From the NCBI GenBank assembly GCA_030603685.1, contig JAUVXG010000001.1, positions 1-64,000 on the forward strand: a DNA stretch of 64,000 nt, read 5' to 3'. The stretch is from Pleomorphomonas sp. GTDB taxonomy: Bacteria > Pseudomonadota > Alphaproteobacteria > Rhizobiales > Pleomorphomonadaceae. Position numbers and translations under genes: made by a program. Shown one piece after another: positions 29,747 to 40,051 of the stretch. Position 1 is the stretch's first letter; every line of letters begins with the position of its first letter. The notes beneath the pieces are model-generated. The model was given only the letters and a program-made list of their open reading frames with translations. It did no database searches and was not told where the DNA came from.

Positions 29747-29775
29747 AAAGGGGAGGCCAGGACGGCCTCCCCTTT
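29747..29775 (+). terminator. strong intercistronic stem-loop downstream of pilin gene
   Basis: AAAGGGGAGGCC (29747-29758) / GGCCTCCCCTTT (29764-29775), perfect 12-bp stem, 5-nt loop. Confidence 0.75.
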
Positions 29776-29873
29776 CGATTCCGCGAAGGTCGCCATCGTT
29801 CAGGTGCCGTTTACCCTGGTTGGCTAGTCTCCTGTCCACCTCCAGCCGGAAGGCACCCCGGAGACTACCCGCC

Positions 29874-30386
29874 TTGCACATCGTCGCCATCCTCCTCAGT
29901 GCCGTCTTCCCCATCGTGGTCACAGTCGCCGCCTGTTACGACCTTCTGACCATGCAGATCCCCAATCGCTTTCCGGCCGCGCTCGCCCTCGCCTTTCTTG
30001 CCTTGGCGTTACTGAGTGGCCTGCCGCTTCAGGTGATCGGCCTCCATCTTCTCGCCGGACTCGGTGTCCTCGTCGGCACGTTCGCTCTGTTTGCCTTCGG
30101 CTACCTCGGTGGCGGCGACGCCAAGCTCGCCTCGGCCATCGCGCTCTGGGTGGGCATTGAACAGGCCCTACCTTTCCTGATCCTGACCGCCCTGTTCGGC
30201 GGCGCACTGTCGCTCATCATACTGAGCTATCGCTCGATGCCGTTGCCCGGATTCCTGCTCGGTTGGACGGCCGCTTTGCGTTTGCACGAGAAGGGCGCCG
30301 GCATTCCCTATGGCGTGGCGATCGCAGCCGCAGCATTGATGGTTTTCCCAGATACTCCCTGGTTCGCCGTCTTCGCTTCCATGTGA
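29874..30386 (+). CDS. cpaA: A24 family prepilin peptidase CpaA
   Basis: TVAACYDLLTMQIPNRFPAALAL ... FGYLGGGDAKLASAIALWVG (GGGDxK catalytic motif); TTG start proposed. Confidence 0.9.
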   Translation: MHIVAILLSAVFPIVVTVAACYDLLTMQIPNRFPAALALAFLALALLSGLPLQVIGLHLLAGLGVLVGTFALFAFGYLGGGDAKLASAIALWVGIEQALPFLILTALFGGALSLIILSYRSMPLPGFLLGWTAALRLHEKGAGIPYGVAIAAAALMVFPDTPWFAVFASM

Positions 30387-30445
30387 CGCTAAGGAAGCTG
30401 ATTCCTGAACGGCCGAAACAAACCGAGACGATTTCAAACACCTTA

Positions 30446-30453
30446 TTAACCAT
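30446..30453 (+). promoter_or_regulatory. candidate CtrA-type half-site TTAACCAT upstream of cpaB
   Basis: CCTTATTAACCATAAATTC in the cpaA-cpaB gap. Confidence 0.4.
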
Positions 30454-30524
30454 AAATTCAGCGTTACCCCGTGTACTTGGACGTCGAATGGAACGTTCGT
30501 CGTCCTGCGTCGCGAGGCAACATC

Positions 30525-31319
30525 ATGCGCCCGATCCAACTGATCATTCTGCTCGTCGCTGGTGTCGCCGCCGCCGGTGCCGGCCTCATCGCGACACGGA
30601 TCGGCACCCGCGACACCGCTGCGCCGCAGGAAGTGGCGGTCCAGCCCGCCCCCCCTCCGATCGACCTCGAAGACGTTCTCGTCGCCGCCAGGGACATCGG
30701 AATCGGCAAGGGTATCGACGCCGACAGCCTCGTCTGGAAACCCTGGCCCAAGGACGGATTGAGCGAGGGTTATATCCAGCGATCGGGTGAGCCGGACGCC
30801 GTCACCGATCTCAAGGGCATGCTGGCGCGTACCCCCATCCTCGCCGGCGAACCCATCCGCAAGGCCAAGCTGGTGCGTTCGGATCGCGGCTTCCTGTCGG
30901 CCGTGCTGCCCGAGGGCATGCGCGCCGTGGCGGTACGCGTCAACGCCGCCTCGACGGCCGGCGGGTTCATCCTGCCGGAAGACCGCGTCGACATCCTGCT
31001 GGTCCGCCAGAAGGACGCCAACGAAGCCGTGGCCGAAACCATCCTCACCGACGTGAGGGTGCTGGCGATCGACCAGTCGGTGCAGCAGACCGGCGACGAC
31101 AAGCAGCCATCGATGGTCGCGCAAAACACGGCAACGCTGGAGCTCACGCCCGACCAGACCGAACTCGTCACCCAGGCCCAGCAGATCGGCTCGATCTCAC
31201 TGGCGTTGCGTCCGCTCGTCGACGCCAACCAGCCCGCCGCGCGGCAACGCAAGCCGACCGGCATCGCCGTCGTGAAATTCGGCGTCGTCTCCCGCGTCAC
31301 GGCCCAGCAAGCGCCATGA
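30525..31319 (+). CDS. cpaB: Flp pilus assembly protein CpaB
   Basis: VLVAARDIGIGKGIDADSLVWKPWPKDGLSEGYI ... LPEGMRAVAVRVNAASTAGGFILPEDRVDILLV. Confidence 0.94.
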   Translation: MRPIQLIILLVAGVAAAGAGLIATRIGTRDTAAPQEVAVQPAPPPIDLEDVLVAARDIGIGKGIDADSLVWKPWPKDGLSEGYIQRSGEPDAVTDLKGMLARTPILAGEPIRKAKLVRSDRGFLSAVLPEGMRAVAVRVNAASTAGGFILPEDRVDILLVRQKDANEAVAETILTDVRVLAIDQSVQQTGDDKQPSMVAQNTATLELTPDQTELVTQAQQIGSISLALRPLVDANQPAARQRKPTGIAVVKFGVVSRVTAQQAP

Positions 31320-31360
31320 TCAAAAAGCTTCGACCGATCGCAACTCCAGGAACCCCGGTC

Positions 31361-32746
31361 ATGAACCGCTGCCTAGCGCTGATTCTTCCTCTCGCGGGCC
31401 TTCTTGTCGCCGGTCTCGCGAGCATGCCGGCCCAGGCCGCCGATCCCGCCGCCATTCGTTCGGTGAGCGAGATCGAGGGGCGGGTCGTCAATCTCGGCCT
31501 CAACAAGTCGATGGTGATCGACCTGCCGGAGGATATCCGCGACGTCCTGGTATCCAACCCGACGGTCGCCGACGCGATCGTGCGCAACAATCGGAAGATC
31601 TACCTGATCGGCATGAGCGTCGGCGAGGCCAACGTCTTCCTGTTCGGCGACGGCAACCGCCAGATCGCCCATTTCGAGCTGGTCATTGGCCGCGACACGG
31701 TCGGCCTGGAGAACACGCTCGCGCAGGTCATTCCCGACTCGCATATCAAGGCGCAGTCGCTCGGCGACTCCCTGGTGCTGTCGGGCACCGTCACCTCTCC
31801 GGAGGCCGCGGCGACGGCCGCCACCATCGCGGCCAAGTTCGTCGGCTCCGCCGACAAGGTCGTCAACTCGATCAACGTCTCCGGCTCCGATCAGGTCAAT
31901 CTCCGCGTCGTCATCGCCGAGGTGGAAAAGAACACCGTCAGGAAGCTCGGCATCGACATGGCCGGCACGGTGGGCGCCGTCGCCGCCGCGAGTTCCCCCA
32001 ACAACCTAGCCTACAACCTGGCGGGACTGTCGGCCAAGCCGACCAAATTGTTCGGCATAGCCGATGGCGCCGCCAGCTCGGCGGTCAACATCGGAACGGA
32101 CCACTTCTCCATGATGATCAACGCCCTGAAGACGCAGGGCGTGGTGCGGACACTGGCCGAACCGAACGTGACCGCCATCTCCGGCCAACCGGCCAAGGTG
32201 GTGGTGGGCGGCGAGATCCCCTACACTCTGGTCAGCGACAACGGCAACAGCATCAACTTCAAGGAATACGGCGTCATCCTGAAGTTCACGCCAGTGGTGC
32301 TGAGCTCCGGGCGCATCAGCCTCAACATCAACACCGAGGTGAGCGACATCGACACCTCGCTCAACTCCACCGTGCCGGCCATCAAGAAACGCGGCGCCGA
32401 AACCACGGTCGAAGTTCCGTCGGGCGGTGCGATCGCCATCGGCGGCCTTCTGCGCGACAACATCTCCAAGACCATCAACGGCACGCCCGGCCTGTCCGAT
32501 CTGCCGATCCTCGGCGCGCTTTTCAAGAGCGACGCCTACCAGCGCCAGCAGACCGAGCTGGTGGTCTTCGTGACGCCCTATCTCGTGAAGCCGGTCGCTC
32601 CGTCGGCGATCACCCGGCCCGACCAAAACCTCAACTTCCAGGCCGACGCCCAGAGCTATTTCCTGAACCAGATCAACCGTATCTACCGCGTCAACGGCGC
32701 CGCTTCCGGTTCCTACCAGGGCCGCTACGGCTTCTCCTATGAATGA
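31361..32746 (+). CDS. cpaC: type II/III secretion secretin-like pilus protein CpaC
   Basis: LGLNKSMVIDLPEDIRDVLVSNPTVADAIVRNNRKIYLIGMSVGEANVFLF; secretin domain VPAIKKRGAETTVEVPSGGAIAIGGLL. Confidence 0.95.
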   Translation: MNRCLALILPLAGLLVAGLASMPAQAADPAAIRSVSEIEGRVVNLGLNKSMVIDLPEDIRDVLVSNPTVADAIVRNNRKIYLIGMSVGEANVFLFGDGNRQIAHFELVIGRDTVGLENTLAQVIPDSHIKAQSLGDSLVLSGTVTSPEAAATAATIAAKFVGSADKVVNSINVSGSDQVNLRVVIAEVEKNTVRKLGIDMAGTVGAVAAASSPNNLAYNLAGLSAKPTKLFGIADGAASSAVNIGTDHFSMMINALKTQGVVRTLAEPNVTAISGQPAKVVVGGEIPYTLVSDNGNSINFKEYGVILKFTPVVLSSGRISLNINTEVSDIDTSLNSTVPAIKKRGAETTVEVPSGGAIAIGGLLRDNISKTINGTPGLSDLPILGALFKSDAYQRQQTELVVFVTPYLVKPVAPSAITRPDQNLNFQADAQSYFLNQINRIYRVNGAASGSYQGRYGFSYE

Positions 32747-32768
32747 GCCGGCGCATCGGAGGAGTGCC

Positions 32769-33479
32769 ATGCAGGCGATGAATCCCCTTACCCGTCCTGA
32801 AAGGCTGCTGCGCCGGTCCGCGAGGCCGGCAGCGATCGTCTTGGTGCTCGCGTTGGCGGCCTGCAACCAGAAGGGCCAGGCGCTGACGGATGGCTTGCCC
32901 ACCGACAGCTACCGTACCGCCTACCCGATCGCCGTCACCGAGGCGCCGCAGACGCTGGACATCCCGGTCGGTACCGGCACCGGCGGCCTTTCGCCCGAAC
33001 TCCGGGCCGTCGTGGCCGACTTCGGTGCCGATGCCGCGCGAAACGCAACCGGCCCCGTCGTCGTGATGACGCCGGCAGGGTCGATCAACCAGGCCGCTGC
33101 CGATTATCTCGCCCGCCAGATTCGAACCGTGCTCAAGCAGTCCGGTGTCGCGCCGACCTATCTGAGATCGCAAACCTACGCCGTTGCCGATGCCCGCGTA
33201 CCCGCGCCGATCCGGCTCGGTTTCACCCGCATCAAGGCCGTCAGCCCACCCTGCGGTCGCTGGACGGCCGACATCATGCCCGACAATCAGAAGGGCGACG
33301 ACGGTGCCGAGTTCGGTTGCGCCACCCAGGCCAATCTCGCGGCCATGGTGGAAAATCCGAACGACCTCCTGATGCCGCGGGCCGAGACACCGGTGCGCGG
33401 CTGGCAGCGCTGGGACATGTTGCAGAAGGCAGCCAAGGGATCGAGCCCGTCGGCTACCTATCCGACTTCGACCTTCTAG
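32769..33479 (+). CDS. cpaD: CpaD family pilus lipoprotein
   Basis: Lipobox ALAAC; YRTAYPIAVTEAPQTLDIPVGTGTGGLSPELRAVVADF; FGCATQANLAAMVENPNDLLMPRAETP. Confidence 0.94.
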   Translation: MQAMNPLTRPERLLRRSARPAAIVLVLALAACNQKGQALTDGLPTDSYRTAYPIAVTEAPQTLDIPVGTGTGGLSPELRAVVADFGADAARNATGPVVVMTPAGSINQAAADYLARQIRTVLKQSGVAPTYLRSQTYAVADARVPAPIRLGFTRIKAVSPPCGRWTADIMPDNQKGDDGAEFGCATQANLAAMVENPNDLLMPRAETPVRGWQRWDMLQKAAKGSSPSATYPTSTF

Positions 33480-33492
33480 GAATCCGACGGCC

Positions 33493-34764
33493 ATGACCAC
33501 CGACGACACGCTCGTTCCCCCCTCTTCCGGCCGCGCCGCCGATTCAGACGGACTGAAGCCGGTGCCGCGCATCGCCATTCAGGCCTTCTGCGAGACACCG
33601 GAAATCGCCGATGTGCTGGAACAGGCGGCCGCCGATCGCCGCATGGCCAAGGCGCATGTCAAGGTGCATCAGGGCGGCGTCGCCGCCGCTCTTGATTTCT
33701 ATGCCGCTGCGCCGACACCGAACCTGCTGTTCGTGGAAACGCGCGAGCGGCGTGAACAGGTGCTGGACCAAGTGGACCAGCTGGCCACCGTCTGCGACGC
33801 CGGGACCAAGGTCGTGCTGATCGGCCACCACAACGATGTCGCTCTCTATCGCGACCTGATGCGCCGCGGCGTGTCCGAGTACATGGTCGCCCCCTTCGAC
33901 CTTTACGACGTCATCCGCGAGATCGGCGAGATCTACCTGGCGCCGGATGTGAAGCCGGTGGGGCGAACCATCGCCTTCATCGGTGCACGCGGCGGCTCGG
34001 GCTCCTCCACCGTGGCGCATAACGTCGCTTTCGCCCTGTCGCGAAACTTCGACGGGGGAGTCGTCCTGGCCGACCTCGATCTGCCCTTCGGGACCGCCAG
34101 CCTCGACTTCAACCAGGAACCGGCGCAGACCCTGGCCGACGCGCTCGCCGCCGGTGAACGGGTCGATGATGGCTTTCTCGACCGGCTGCTGGCCAAATGC
34201 GCCGACAACCTCAGCCTGCTCGCCGCACCGGCAACGCTCGATCGCTCCTTCGATCACGACGAGATGGCCTTCGAGCCGATTGTCGATGCCGCTCGCGTCA
34301 GTGCTCCGGCGGTCATCCTCGATCTGCCGCACGTCTGGACGGCCTGGGCCCGCAGGCTCCTCGGCGCTGCCGACGAGGTGGTGATCACCGCCATGCCGGA
34401 CCTCGCCTCTCTCAGGAACGCCAAGAATCTTATCGATCCGCTGAAGATTGCCCGGCCGAACGACGAGGCGCCGCGCCTCGTCATCAACCAGGTGGGACTG
34501 CCGAAGCGCCCCGAGATCAAGCCCGCCGATTTCCAGAAGGCGCTGCAGCTCGATCCGGCCGCCATCATCCCCTTCGATGCCGCCCTGTTCGGCACGGCGA
34601 CCAACAACGGCCAGATGATCGCCGAGATCAACGCGCGGTCACCGATCGCGCAGATCTTCGAAACGCTCGCCGCGCGGCTGACCGGCCGCACGACGGTGCG
34701 CAGCGGCCGCAAGTCGGCGCTCAGTCCCCTGCTCGCCCGTCTGCCGCGCCTCAAGGCGCACTGA
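33493..34764 (+). CDS. cpaE: CpaE/TadZ family ATPase
   Basis: FIGARGGSGSSTVAHNVAFALSRNFDGGVVLADLDLPFGTASLDFNQEP. Confidence 0.94.
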   Translation: MTTDDTLVPPSSGRAADSDGLKPVPRIAIQAFCETPEIADVLEQAAADRRMAKAHVKVHQGGVAAALDFYAAAPTPNLLFVETRERREQVLDQVDQLATVCDAGTKVVLIGHHNDVALYRDLMRRGVSEYMVAPFDLYDVIREIGEIYLAPDVKPVGRTIAFIGARGGSGSSTVAHNVAFALSRNFDGGVVLADLDLPFGTASLDFNQEPAQTLADALAAGERVDDGFLDRLLAKCADNLSLLAAPATLDRSFDHDEMAFEPIVDAARVSAPAVILDLPHVWTAWARRLLGAADEVVITAMPDLASLRNAKNLIDPLKIARPNDEAPRLVINQVGLPKRPEIKPADFQKALQLDPAAIIPFDAALFGTATNNGQMIAEINARSPIAQIFETLAARLTGRTTVRSGRKSALSPLLARLPRLKAH

Positions 34765-34787
34765 CGGTCAGGACGCGGAGAGGTTCA

Positions 34788-36257
34788 ATGTCCTTTGGCA
34801 AGCGTGGCTCTTTCGGTTCGGCACAGGAGAAACCGGCTGCGGCCCCGGCAGCGCGGGTCGTCGAGGCTGCGCCCGTCGTCGCTCCGGCGGCCAAGCCGGC
34901 GCCTGCCCCCGCCGCCCGTTCCGCGCCTCCGGCGCCGGAGGTGCAGGAACGGCGCAAGTCCGACAGCTACTACGACACCAAGTCGTCGATCTTCTCGGCG
35001 CTGATCGAGACCATCGATCTCAGCCAGCTCGCCAAGCTCGACATCGAGACGGCGCGCGAGGAAATCCGCGACATCGTCGGCGACATCATCTCGCTGAAGG
35101 CAGTGGTGATGTCGATCTCCGAGCAGGAAGAGCTGCTCGACGACATCTGCAACGACGTTCTCGGCTACGGTCCGCTCGAACCGCTGCTGGCGCGCGACGA
35201 CATCGCCGACATCATGGTCAACGGGGCCAACGCCACCTTCATCGAAGTCGGCGGCAAGATGGTCAAGACCGGCGTGCGGTTCCGCGACAACGTGCAGCTG
35301 ATGAACATCTGCCAGCGCATCGTCAGTCAGATCGGCCGTCGCGTCGACGAAGCGTCGCCGATCTGCGACGCCCGCCTTCCCGACGGCAGCCGCGTCAACG
35401 TCATTGCGCCGCCACTCGCCATCGACGGCCCGACCCTGACCATCCGCAAGTTCAAGAAGGACAAGCTGACGCTGCCGCAGCTGGTCAAGTTCGGCTCGAT
35501 CACGCCGGAAGGCGCCACCATTCTCGAGATCATCGGTCGCTGCCGCTGCAACGTGCTGATTTCAGGCGGCACCGGCTCGGGCAAGACGACATTGCTCAAC
35601 TGCCTCACCGCCTACATCGAGCCGACCGAACGCGTGATCACCTGCGAGGACGCCGCCGAGCTGCAGGTGCAGCAGCCGCATGTCGTCCGCCTCGAAACGC
35701 GCCCGCCCAACCTCGAGGGCGAGGGTCAGGTCACCATGCGCGACCTCGTGAAGAACTGCCTGCGCATGCGTCCCGAGCGGATCATCGTCGGCGAAGTGCG
35801 CGGCCCCGAGGCTTTCGACCTGCTGCAGGCGATGAACACCGGCCACGACGGCTCGATGGGCACGCTGCACGCCAACACGCCGCGCGAGGCGATCTCCCGT
35901 ATCGAGTCGATGATTTCCATGGGTGGCTACACGCTGCCGTCCAAGACGGTGCGCGAGATGATCGTCACGTCGATCGACGTCATCATTCAGGCGGCGCGCC
36001 TCAGGGATGGCTCGCGCCGTATCACCCACATTACCGAAGTCGTCGGCCTCGAGGGCGACGTGGTGATCACCCAGGACCTCTTCGTCTACGACATCGTCGG
36101 AGAGGAAAGCGACGGCCGGCTGATCGGTCAGCATCGCTCCACCGGCATCGGCCGTCCGAAGTTCTGGGACCGTGCGCGCTACTACGGCGAGGAGCGTCGT
36201 CTCGCCGCCGCGCTCGACGCCTCCGAGGCGCCACCGCCGTCAGGCGCATATAGCTGA
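34788..36257 (+). CDS. cpaF: CpaF/TadA family secretion ATPase
   Basis: [57 protein letters not shown]. Confidence 0.97.
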   Translation: MSFGKRGSFGSAQEKPAAAPAARVVEAAPVVAPAAKPAPAPAARSAPPAPEVQERRKSDSYYDTKSSIFSALIETIDLSQLAKLDIETAREEIRDIVGDIISLKAVVMSISEQEELLDDICNDVLGYGPLEPLLARDDIADIMVNGANATFIEVGGKMVKTGVRFRDNVQLMNICQRIVSQIGRRVDEASPICDARLPDGSRVNVIAPPLAIDGPTLTIRKFKKDKLTLPQLVKFGSITPEGATILEIIGRCRCNVLISGGTGSGKTTLLNCLTAYIEPTERVITCEDAAELQVQQPHVVRLETRPPNLEGEGQVTMRDLVKNCLRMRPERIIVGEVRGPEAFDLLQAMNTGHDGSMGTLHANTPREAISRIESMISMGGYTLPSKTVREMIVTSIDVIIQAARLRDGSRRITHITEVVGLEGDVVITQDLFVYDIVGEESDGRLIGQHRSTGIGRPKFWDRARYYGEERRLAAALDASEAPPPSGAYS

Positions 36258-36285
36258 TCGAGCGGCGGCAACAGGGAGAAAGAGC

Positions 36286-37284
36286 ATGGAGATCGACATC
36301 CGCATCCTTGCGATGATGGGCCTCGTCGGCTTCTCGATCGCCGCCCTGCTCTACGGCTTTCTCTATGGCCGCATCGAACGGCAGGCATCGGCCGAACGGC
36401 GCCGGACGCTGGTGGCGGCACCAGCCGTCGATATCGATCGAACCAAGACGACCGCCACTCCGAGCGCCCGTCGTCGCAACGTCCAGGAAACGCTGAAGGA
36501 GCTGGAAGCCAAGCAGAAGCACAAGGCATCCAAGTCCACCAACCCGCCGATGCAGCTCCGGCTCGCTCAGGCCGGGCTCAGCCTGACCATTGTTCGCTTC
36601 TACATCTACAGCGTCGTGGCCGGTCTCATCATTTCGGTGGTTTGCTTGCTCGTCGGTCTGCCGATCCTCCTGGTGATCGGCGCCGGTTTCGTTGGCGCCG
36701 TTGGCCTGCCGCGTTTTCTCGTCAACTTCATCCGCAAGCGCCGTCATGCCGCCTTCATCGACGAACTCGCCAACGCCGTCGAGGTGATCGTCCGGGGCGT
36801 CAAGGCCGGCCTGCCGCTCAACGACTGCCTCAGGATGATCGCCAGCGAAGCCAAGGAGCCGGTGAAGAGCGAGTTTCGCACCGTGGTCGAGGCAATGCAG
36901 CTCGGCATGGCGATCGACGAGGCGGTCACCCGCATGTACGAACGCGTTCCGCTGCCGGAGACCAACTTCTTCGGCATCGTGCTGTCCATTCAGTCGAAGG
37001 CAGGTGGCAACCTGTCCGAAGCCCTTGGCAATCTCGCCAAGGTGCTGCGCGAGCGCAAGAAGATGCGCGCCAAGATCCAGGCCATGAGCATGGAGGCGAA
37101 ATCCTCGGCCGGCATCATCGGTTCCCTGCCGATCATCGTCACCGTCCTCGTCTACCTGACCAGTCCCGACTACATCATGGTTCTCTTCGTCACGCCGATC
37201 GGACAGATCGTCCTCGGCATTTCCCTTCTCTGGATGCTGATCGGTGTCTTCGTCATGAAGCGCATGATCGCCTTCGACTTCTGA
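36286..37284 (+). CDS. tadB: type II secretion system F family protein TadB
   Basis: ELANAVEVIVRGVKAGLPLNDCLRMIASEAKEPVKSEFRTVVEAMQLGMAIDEAV. Confidence 0.95.
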   Translation: MEIDIRILAMMGLVGFSIAALLYGFLYGRIERQASAERRRTLVAAPAVDIDRTKTTATPSARRRNVQETLKELEAKQKHKASKSTNPPMQLRLAQAGLSLTIVRFYIYSVVAGLIISVVCLLVGLPILLVIGAGFVGAVGLPRFLVNFIRKRRHAAFIDELANAVEVIVRGVKAGLPLNDCLRMIASEAKEPVKSEFRTVVEAMQLGMAIDEAVTRMYERVPLPETNFFGIVLSIQSKAGGNLSEALGNLAKVLRERKKMRAKIQAMSMEAKSSAGIIGSLPIIVTVLVYLTSPDYIMVLFVTPIGQIVLGISLLWMLIGVFVMKRMIAFDF

Positions 37285-37292
37285 GAGGCATC

Positions 37293-38264
37293 ATGGGCGC
37301 ACTCATCGACACCCTGCGCGATCCGGTGGCCTTGATGGCCATCCTGGTATCGCTCGCCATCTTCGCTACCATTCTCAGCCTCGCCATGCCCCTCCTGTCG
37401 AGCGACCGGTTGCCGGCTCGCATGCGCGCGGTGGCCGACGAGCGCGAGAAGATCCGCCAGCGCGAGCGTGCCCGTCTCGCCGAGGAGGGACGCGGCTCGC
37501 TGCGTGGCAAGGAATCCAAGGCCTACATGCGCAGCCTCGTCGAACGACTGTCGCTCAGAAAGGCGCTGCTCGACGACAAGGGCGAGGAAAAGCTGAAACA
37601 GGCCGGCTTCCGTAGCGAGGCGGCCACCACCACCTTCCTGTTCGCCCGTTTCGTGCTGCCGTTCGGCTTTCTGATCCTGGCGATCTTTTACGTCTTCATC
37701 GTCTTGAAGATCGATCGCCCCCTGCCCTTCAAGGTGGGCATATGCCTGGTCATCGCCTACGCCGGGTTTTACCTGCCGATTATCTTCGTCTCCAACGCCC
37801 TGCAGAAGCGCCAGCAATCGATCAAGCGGGCCTTCCCCGATTCCCTCGATCTGCTCTTGATCTGCGTCGAAAGCGGCATGTCGATCGAGCACGCGTTCCG
37901 CCGCGTCTCCGAGGAGATCGGCAGCCAGTCGCTGCCGCTGGCCGAGGAACTCAGCCTGACCACGGCCGAACTGTCCTTCCTGCCCGATCGCCGGCAGGCC
38001 TATGAGAATCTGGCCAACCGCACCGGCCTCGACGGCGTCAAGGCGGTCTGCCTCGCGCTGATCCAGTCCGAACGCTACGGCACGCCACTCGGCCAGACCC
38101 TGCGCGTGCTCAGCCAGGAAAACCGCGACATGCGGATGAACGAGGCGGAAAAGAAGGCGGCGGCACTGCCGCCCAAGCTGACCGTGCCGATGATCGTCTT
38201 CTTCCTGCCGGTGCTGTTCGCCGTCATCATGGCGCCGGCCATCATCAAGATCAGCTCGCTGTAA
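37293..38264 (+). CDS. tadC: type II secretion system F family protein TadC
   Basis: FPDSLDLLLICVESGMSIEHAFRRVSEEIGSQSLPLAEELSLTTAEL. Confidence 0.95.
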   Translation: MGALIDTLRDPVALMAILVSLAIFATILSLAMPLLSSDRLPARMRAVADEREKIRQRERARLAEEGRGSLRGKESKAYMRSLVERLSLRKALLDDKGEEKLKQAGFRSEAATTTFLFARFVLPFGFLILAIFYVFIVLKIDRPLPFKVGICLVIAYAGFYLPIIFVSNALQKRQQSIKRAFPDSLDLLLICVESGMSIEHAFRRVSEEIGSQSLPLAEELSLTTAELSFLPDRRQAYENLANRTGLDGVKAVCLALIQSERYGTPLGQTLRVLSQENRDMRMNEAEKKAAALPPKLTVPMIVFFLPVLFAVIMAPAIIKISSL

Positions 38265-38282
38265 GCGGTGCCGTCGCAAACG

Positions 38283-38317
38283 AAAAAGCCCCGGCCGATC
38301 GCCAGGGCTTCTCTTTG
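38283..38317. terminator. bidirectional intrinsic terminator between tadC and upp
   Basis: AAAAAGCCC...GGGCTTCTCTTT hairpin between convergent genes. Confidence 0.65.
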
Positions 38318-38335
38318 TCCTGACCAGTGCGGCGC

Positions 38336-38962
38336 TTACTTGGTACCGTACATGCGGTCACCGGCATCGCCGAGACCGGGCACGATATAGCCCTTCTCGT
38401 TGAGGTGGCTGTCGATGGCCGCCGTGAACACCGGCACGTCCGGGTGCGCGTCGGTAAAGTTCTTGATGCCTTCAGGCGCTGCGAGAAGGCAGACGAAGCG
38501 AATGTCGCGGGCGCCGCGTTCCTTCAGCTTGTCGACGGCAGCGATCGACGAGTTGCCGGTGGCCAGCATCGGGTCGACCACGATGGTAAGGCGGTCGGAC
38601 AGATCGGCCGGAGCCTTGAAGTAGTACTCGACCGGCTGCAGCGTTTCGTGGTCGCGATAAATGCCGATGTGCGACACGCGGGCCGCCGGCACCAGATCGA
38701 GCATGCCTTCGAGCAAGCCGTTGCCGGCGCGCAGCACCGAGGCGAAAACCAGCTTCTTGCCCTCAAGGGTCGGCGCCACCATGGTCTGGAGCGGCGTCTC
38801 GATTTCCACTTCGGTGAGCGCCAGGTCGCGCGTCACCTCGTAGCAGAGCAGCGTCGAGATCTCCCGCAACAGCCGCCGGAAGCTCGCTGTCGAGGTTTCC
38901 TGCTTGCGCATGATGGTAAGCTTGTGCTGCACCAGCGGATGATCGATGACCTTGACGCTCAT
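38336..38962 (-). CDS. upp: uracil phosphoribosyltransferase
   Basis: [47 protein letters not shown]. Confidence 0.97.
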   Translation of the reverse strand: MSVKVIDHPLVQHKLTIMRKQETSTASFRRLLREISTLLCYEVTRDLALTEVEIETPLQTMVAPTLEGKKLVFASVLRAGNGLLEGMLDLVPAARVSHIGIYRDHETLQPVEYYFKAPADLSDRLTIVVDPMLATGNSSIAAVDKLKERGARDIRFVCLLAAPEGIKNFTDAHPDVPVFTAAIDSHLNEKGYIVPGLGDAGDRMYGTK

Positions 38963-39054
38963 GGGTTCCTCGCGGACGTTGGGTTTCGGCGACCATAGAG
39001 ACTCGGAGCCGCCTCCGAAACCGGCATTTTCCCCGATCTCCACCAGATTCCGGC

Positions 39055-40041
39055 TCACAGCCGGGCGAGAAGCCGCGCTTTGGTTGCCGCGTCGCAAAAG
39101 GCGTCCTCGACCGCCGTGCGCGTCACCATGGCAAGGTCGGCCCCGGTCAGACCGAACGTGTCGCGCGCCACACGATACTCATGGCCGACCGACGTCCAGA
39201 AGAACGGCGGATCGTCTGTGTTGAGCGAATGGCGCACGCCTGCCGCCCGCAGCGCCGGCAACGGATGGTCGGCGTAGCTCTCATAAACGCCGAGCGTGAC
39301 GTTGGACACCGGGCAGACCTCAAGGTGGATGCCCTCATCGGCAATGCGGCGAACGAGATCGGCATTCTCGATGGCGCGCACGCCATGGCCGATGCGCTTC
39401 ACCGGAATGGCGTCGAGCGTTGCCGCCACTCCCTCCCAGGAACACCACTCGCCGGCATGACAGGTGAGCGGCAGACCAGCCTCGGAAGCGATCTGGAACG
39501 CGGGAGCGAACTCGTGCGGAGCATGAAGGCGCTCTTCGCCGGCCATGCCGAAGCCGACCACCTCCGGTACGAGATTGTTCACGGCGGCCCGCGCTGCCTC
39601 GACACCCCGCTCGGGACCATAGTGACGTTCGACGAGCGGGATCAGACGACCGACGATACCGGTCGCCGCCTCGGCCCGCCGCAATCCTTCGACAATTCCA
39701 TCGAGGTAGGCGCGATAACCGAGACCGGAGCGTTCGCCGAAGTCCGGCGATATGAAGAATTCGGTGTAGATGGAGCCGGCCGCTGCGGCCTGACGCTGGT
39801 AGACCTCGGCGATCTCGGCGAAATCCTCGGGGGTCCGGAAGACGGAGGCCGCAAGGTCGTAGGCGACGAGAAAGGCGGAGAAGTCCGTCCAGAGATAGCG
39901 TCCCTCGTCGTCAAACAGGCGCGACACGTCCACCCCATAGCGAGCCGCGTTGCGGCGGACGAGATCCGGCGCGGCGCCGGCTTCGAGATGAACGTGAAGT
40001 TCGGCCTTCGGCACCGAAGGCACGGCGGTCAGTTCGGTCAT
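39055..40041 (-). CDS. add: adenosine deaminase
   Basis: [40 protein letters not shown]. Confidence 0.93.
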   Translation of the reverse strand: MTELTAVPSVPKAELHVHLEAGAAPDLVRRNAARYGVDVSRLFDDEGRYLWTDFSAFLVAYDLAASVFRTPEDFAEIAEVYQRQAAAAGSIYTEFFISPDFGERSGLGYRAYLDGIVEGLRRAEAATGIVGRLIPLVERHYGPERGVEAARAAVNNLVPEVVGFGMAGEERLHAPHEFAPAFQIASEAGLPLTCHAGEWCSWEGVAATLDAIPVKRIGHGVRAIENADLVRRIADEGIHLEVCPVSNVTLGVYESYADHPLPALRAAGVRHSLNTDDPPFFWTSVGHEYRVARDTFGLTGADLAMVTRTAVEDAFCDAATKARLLARL

Positions 40042-40051
40042 GGGTCGTCTT

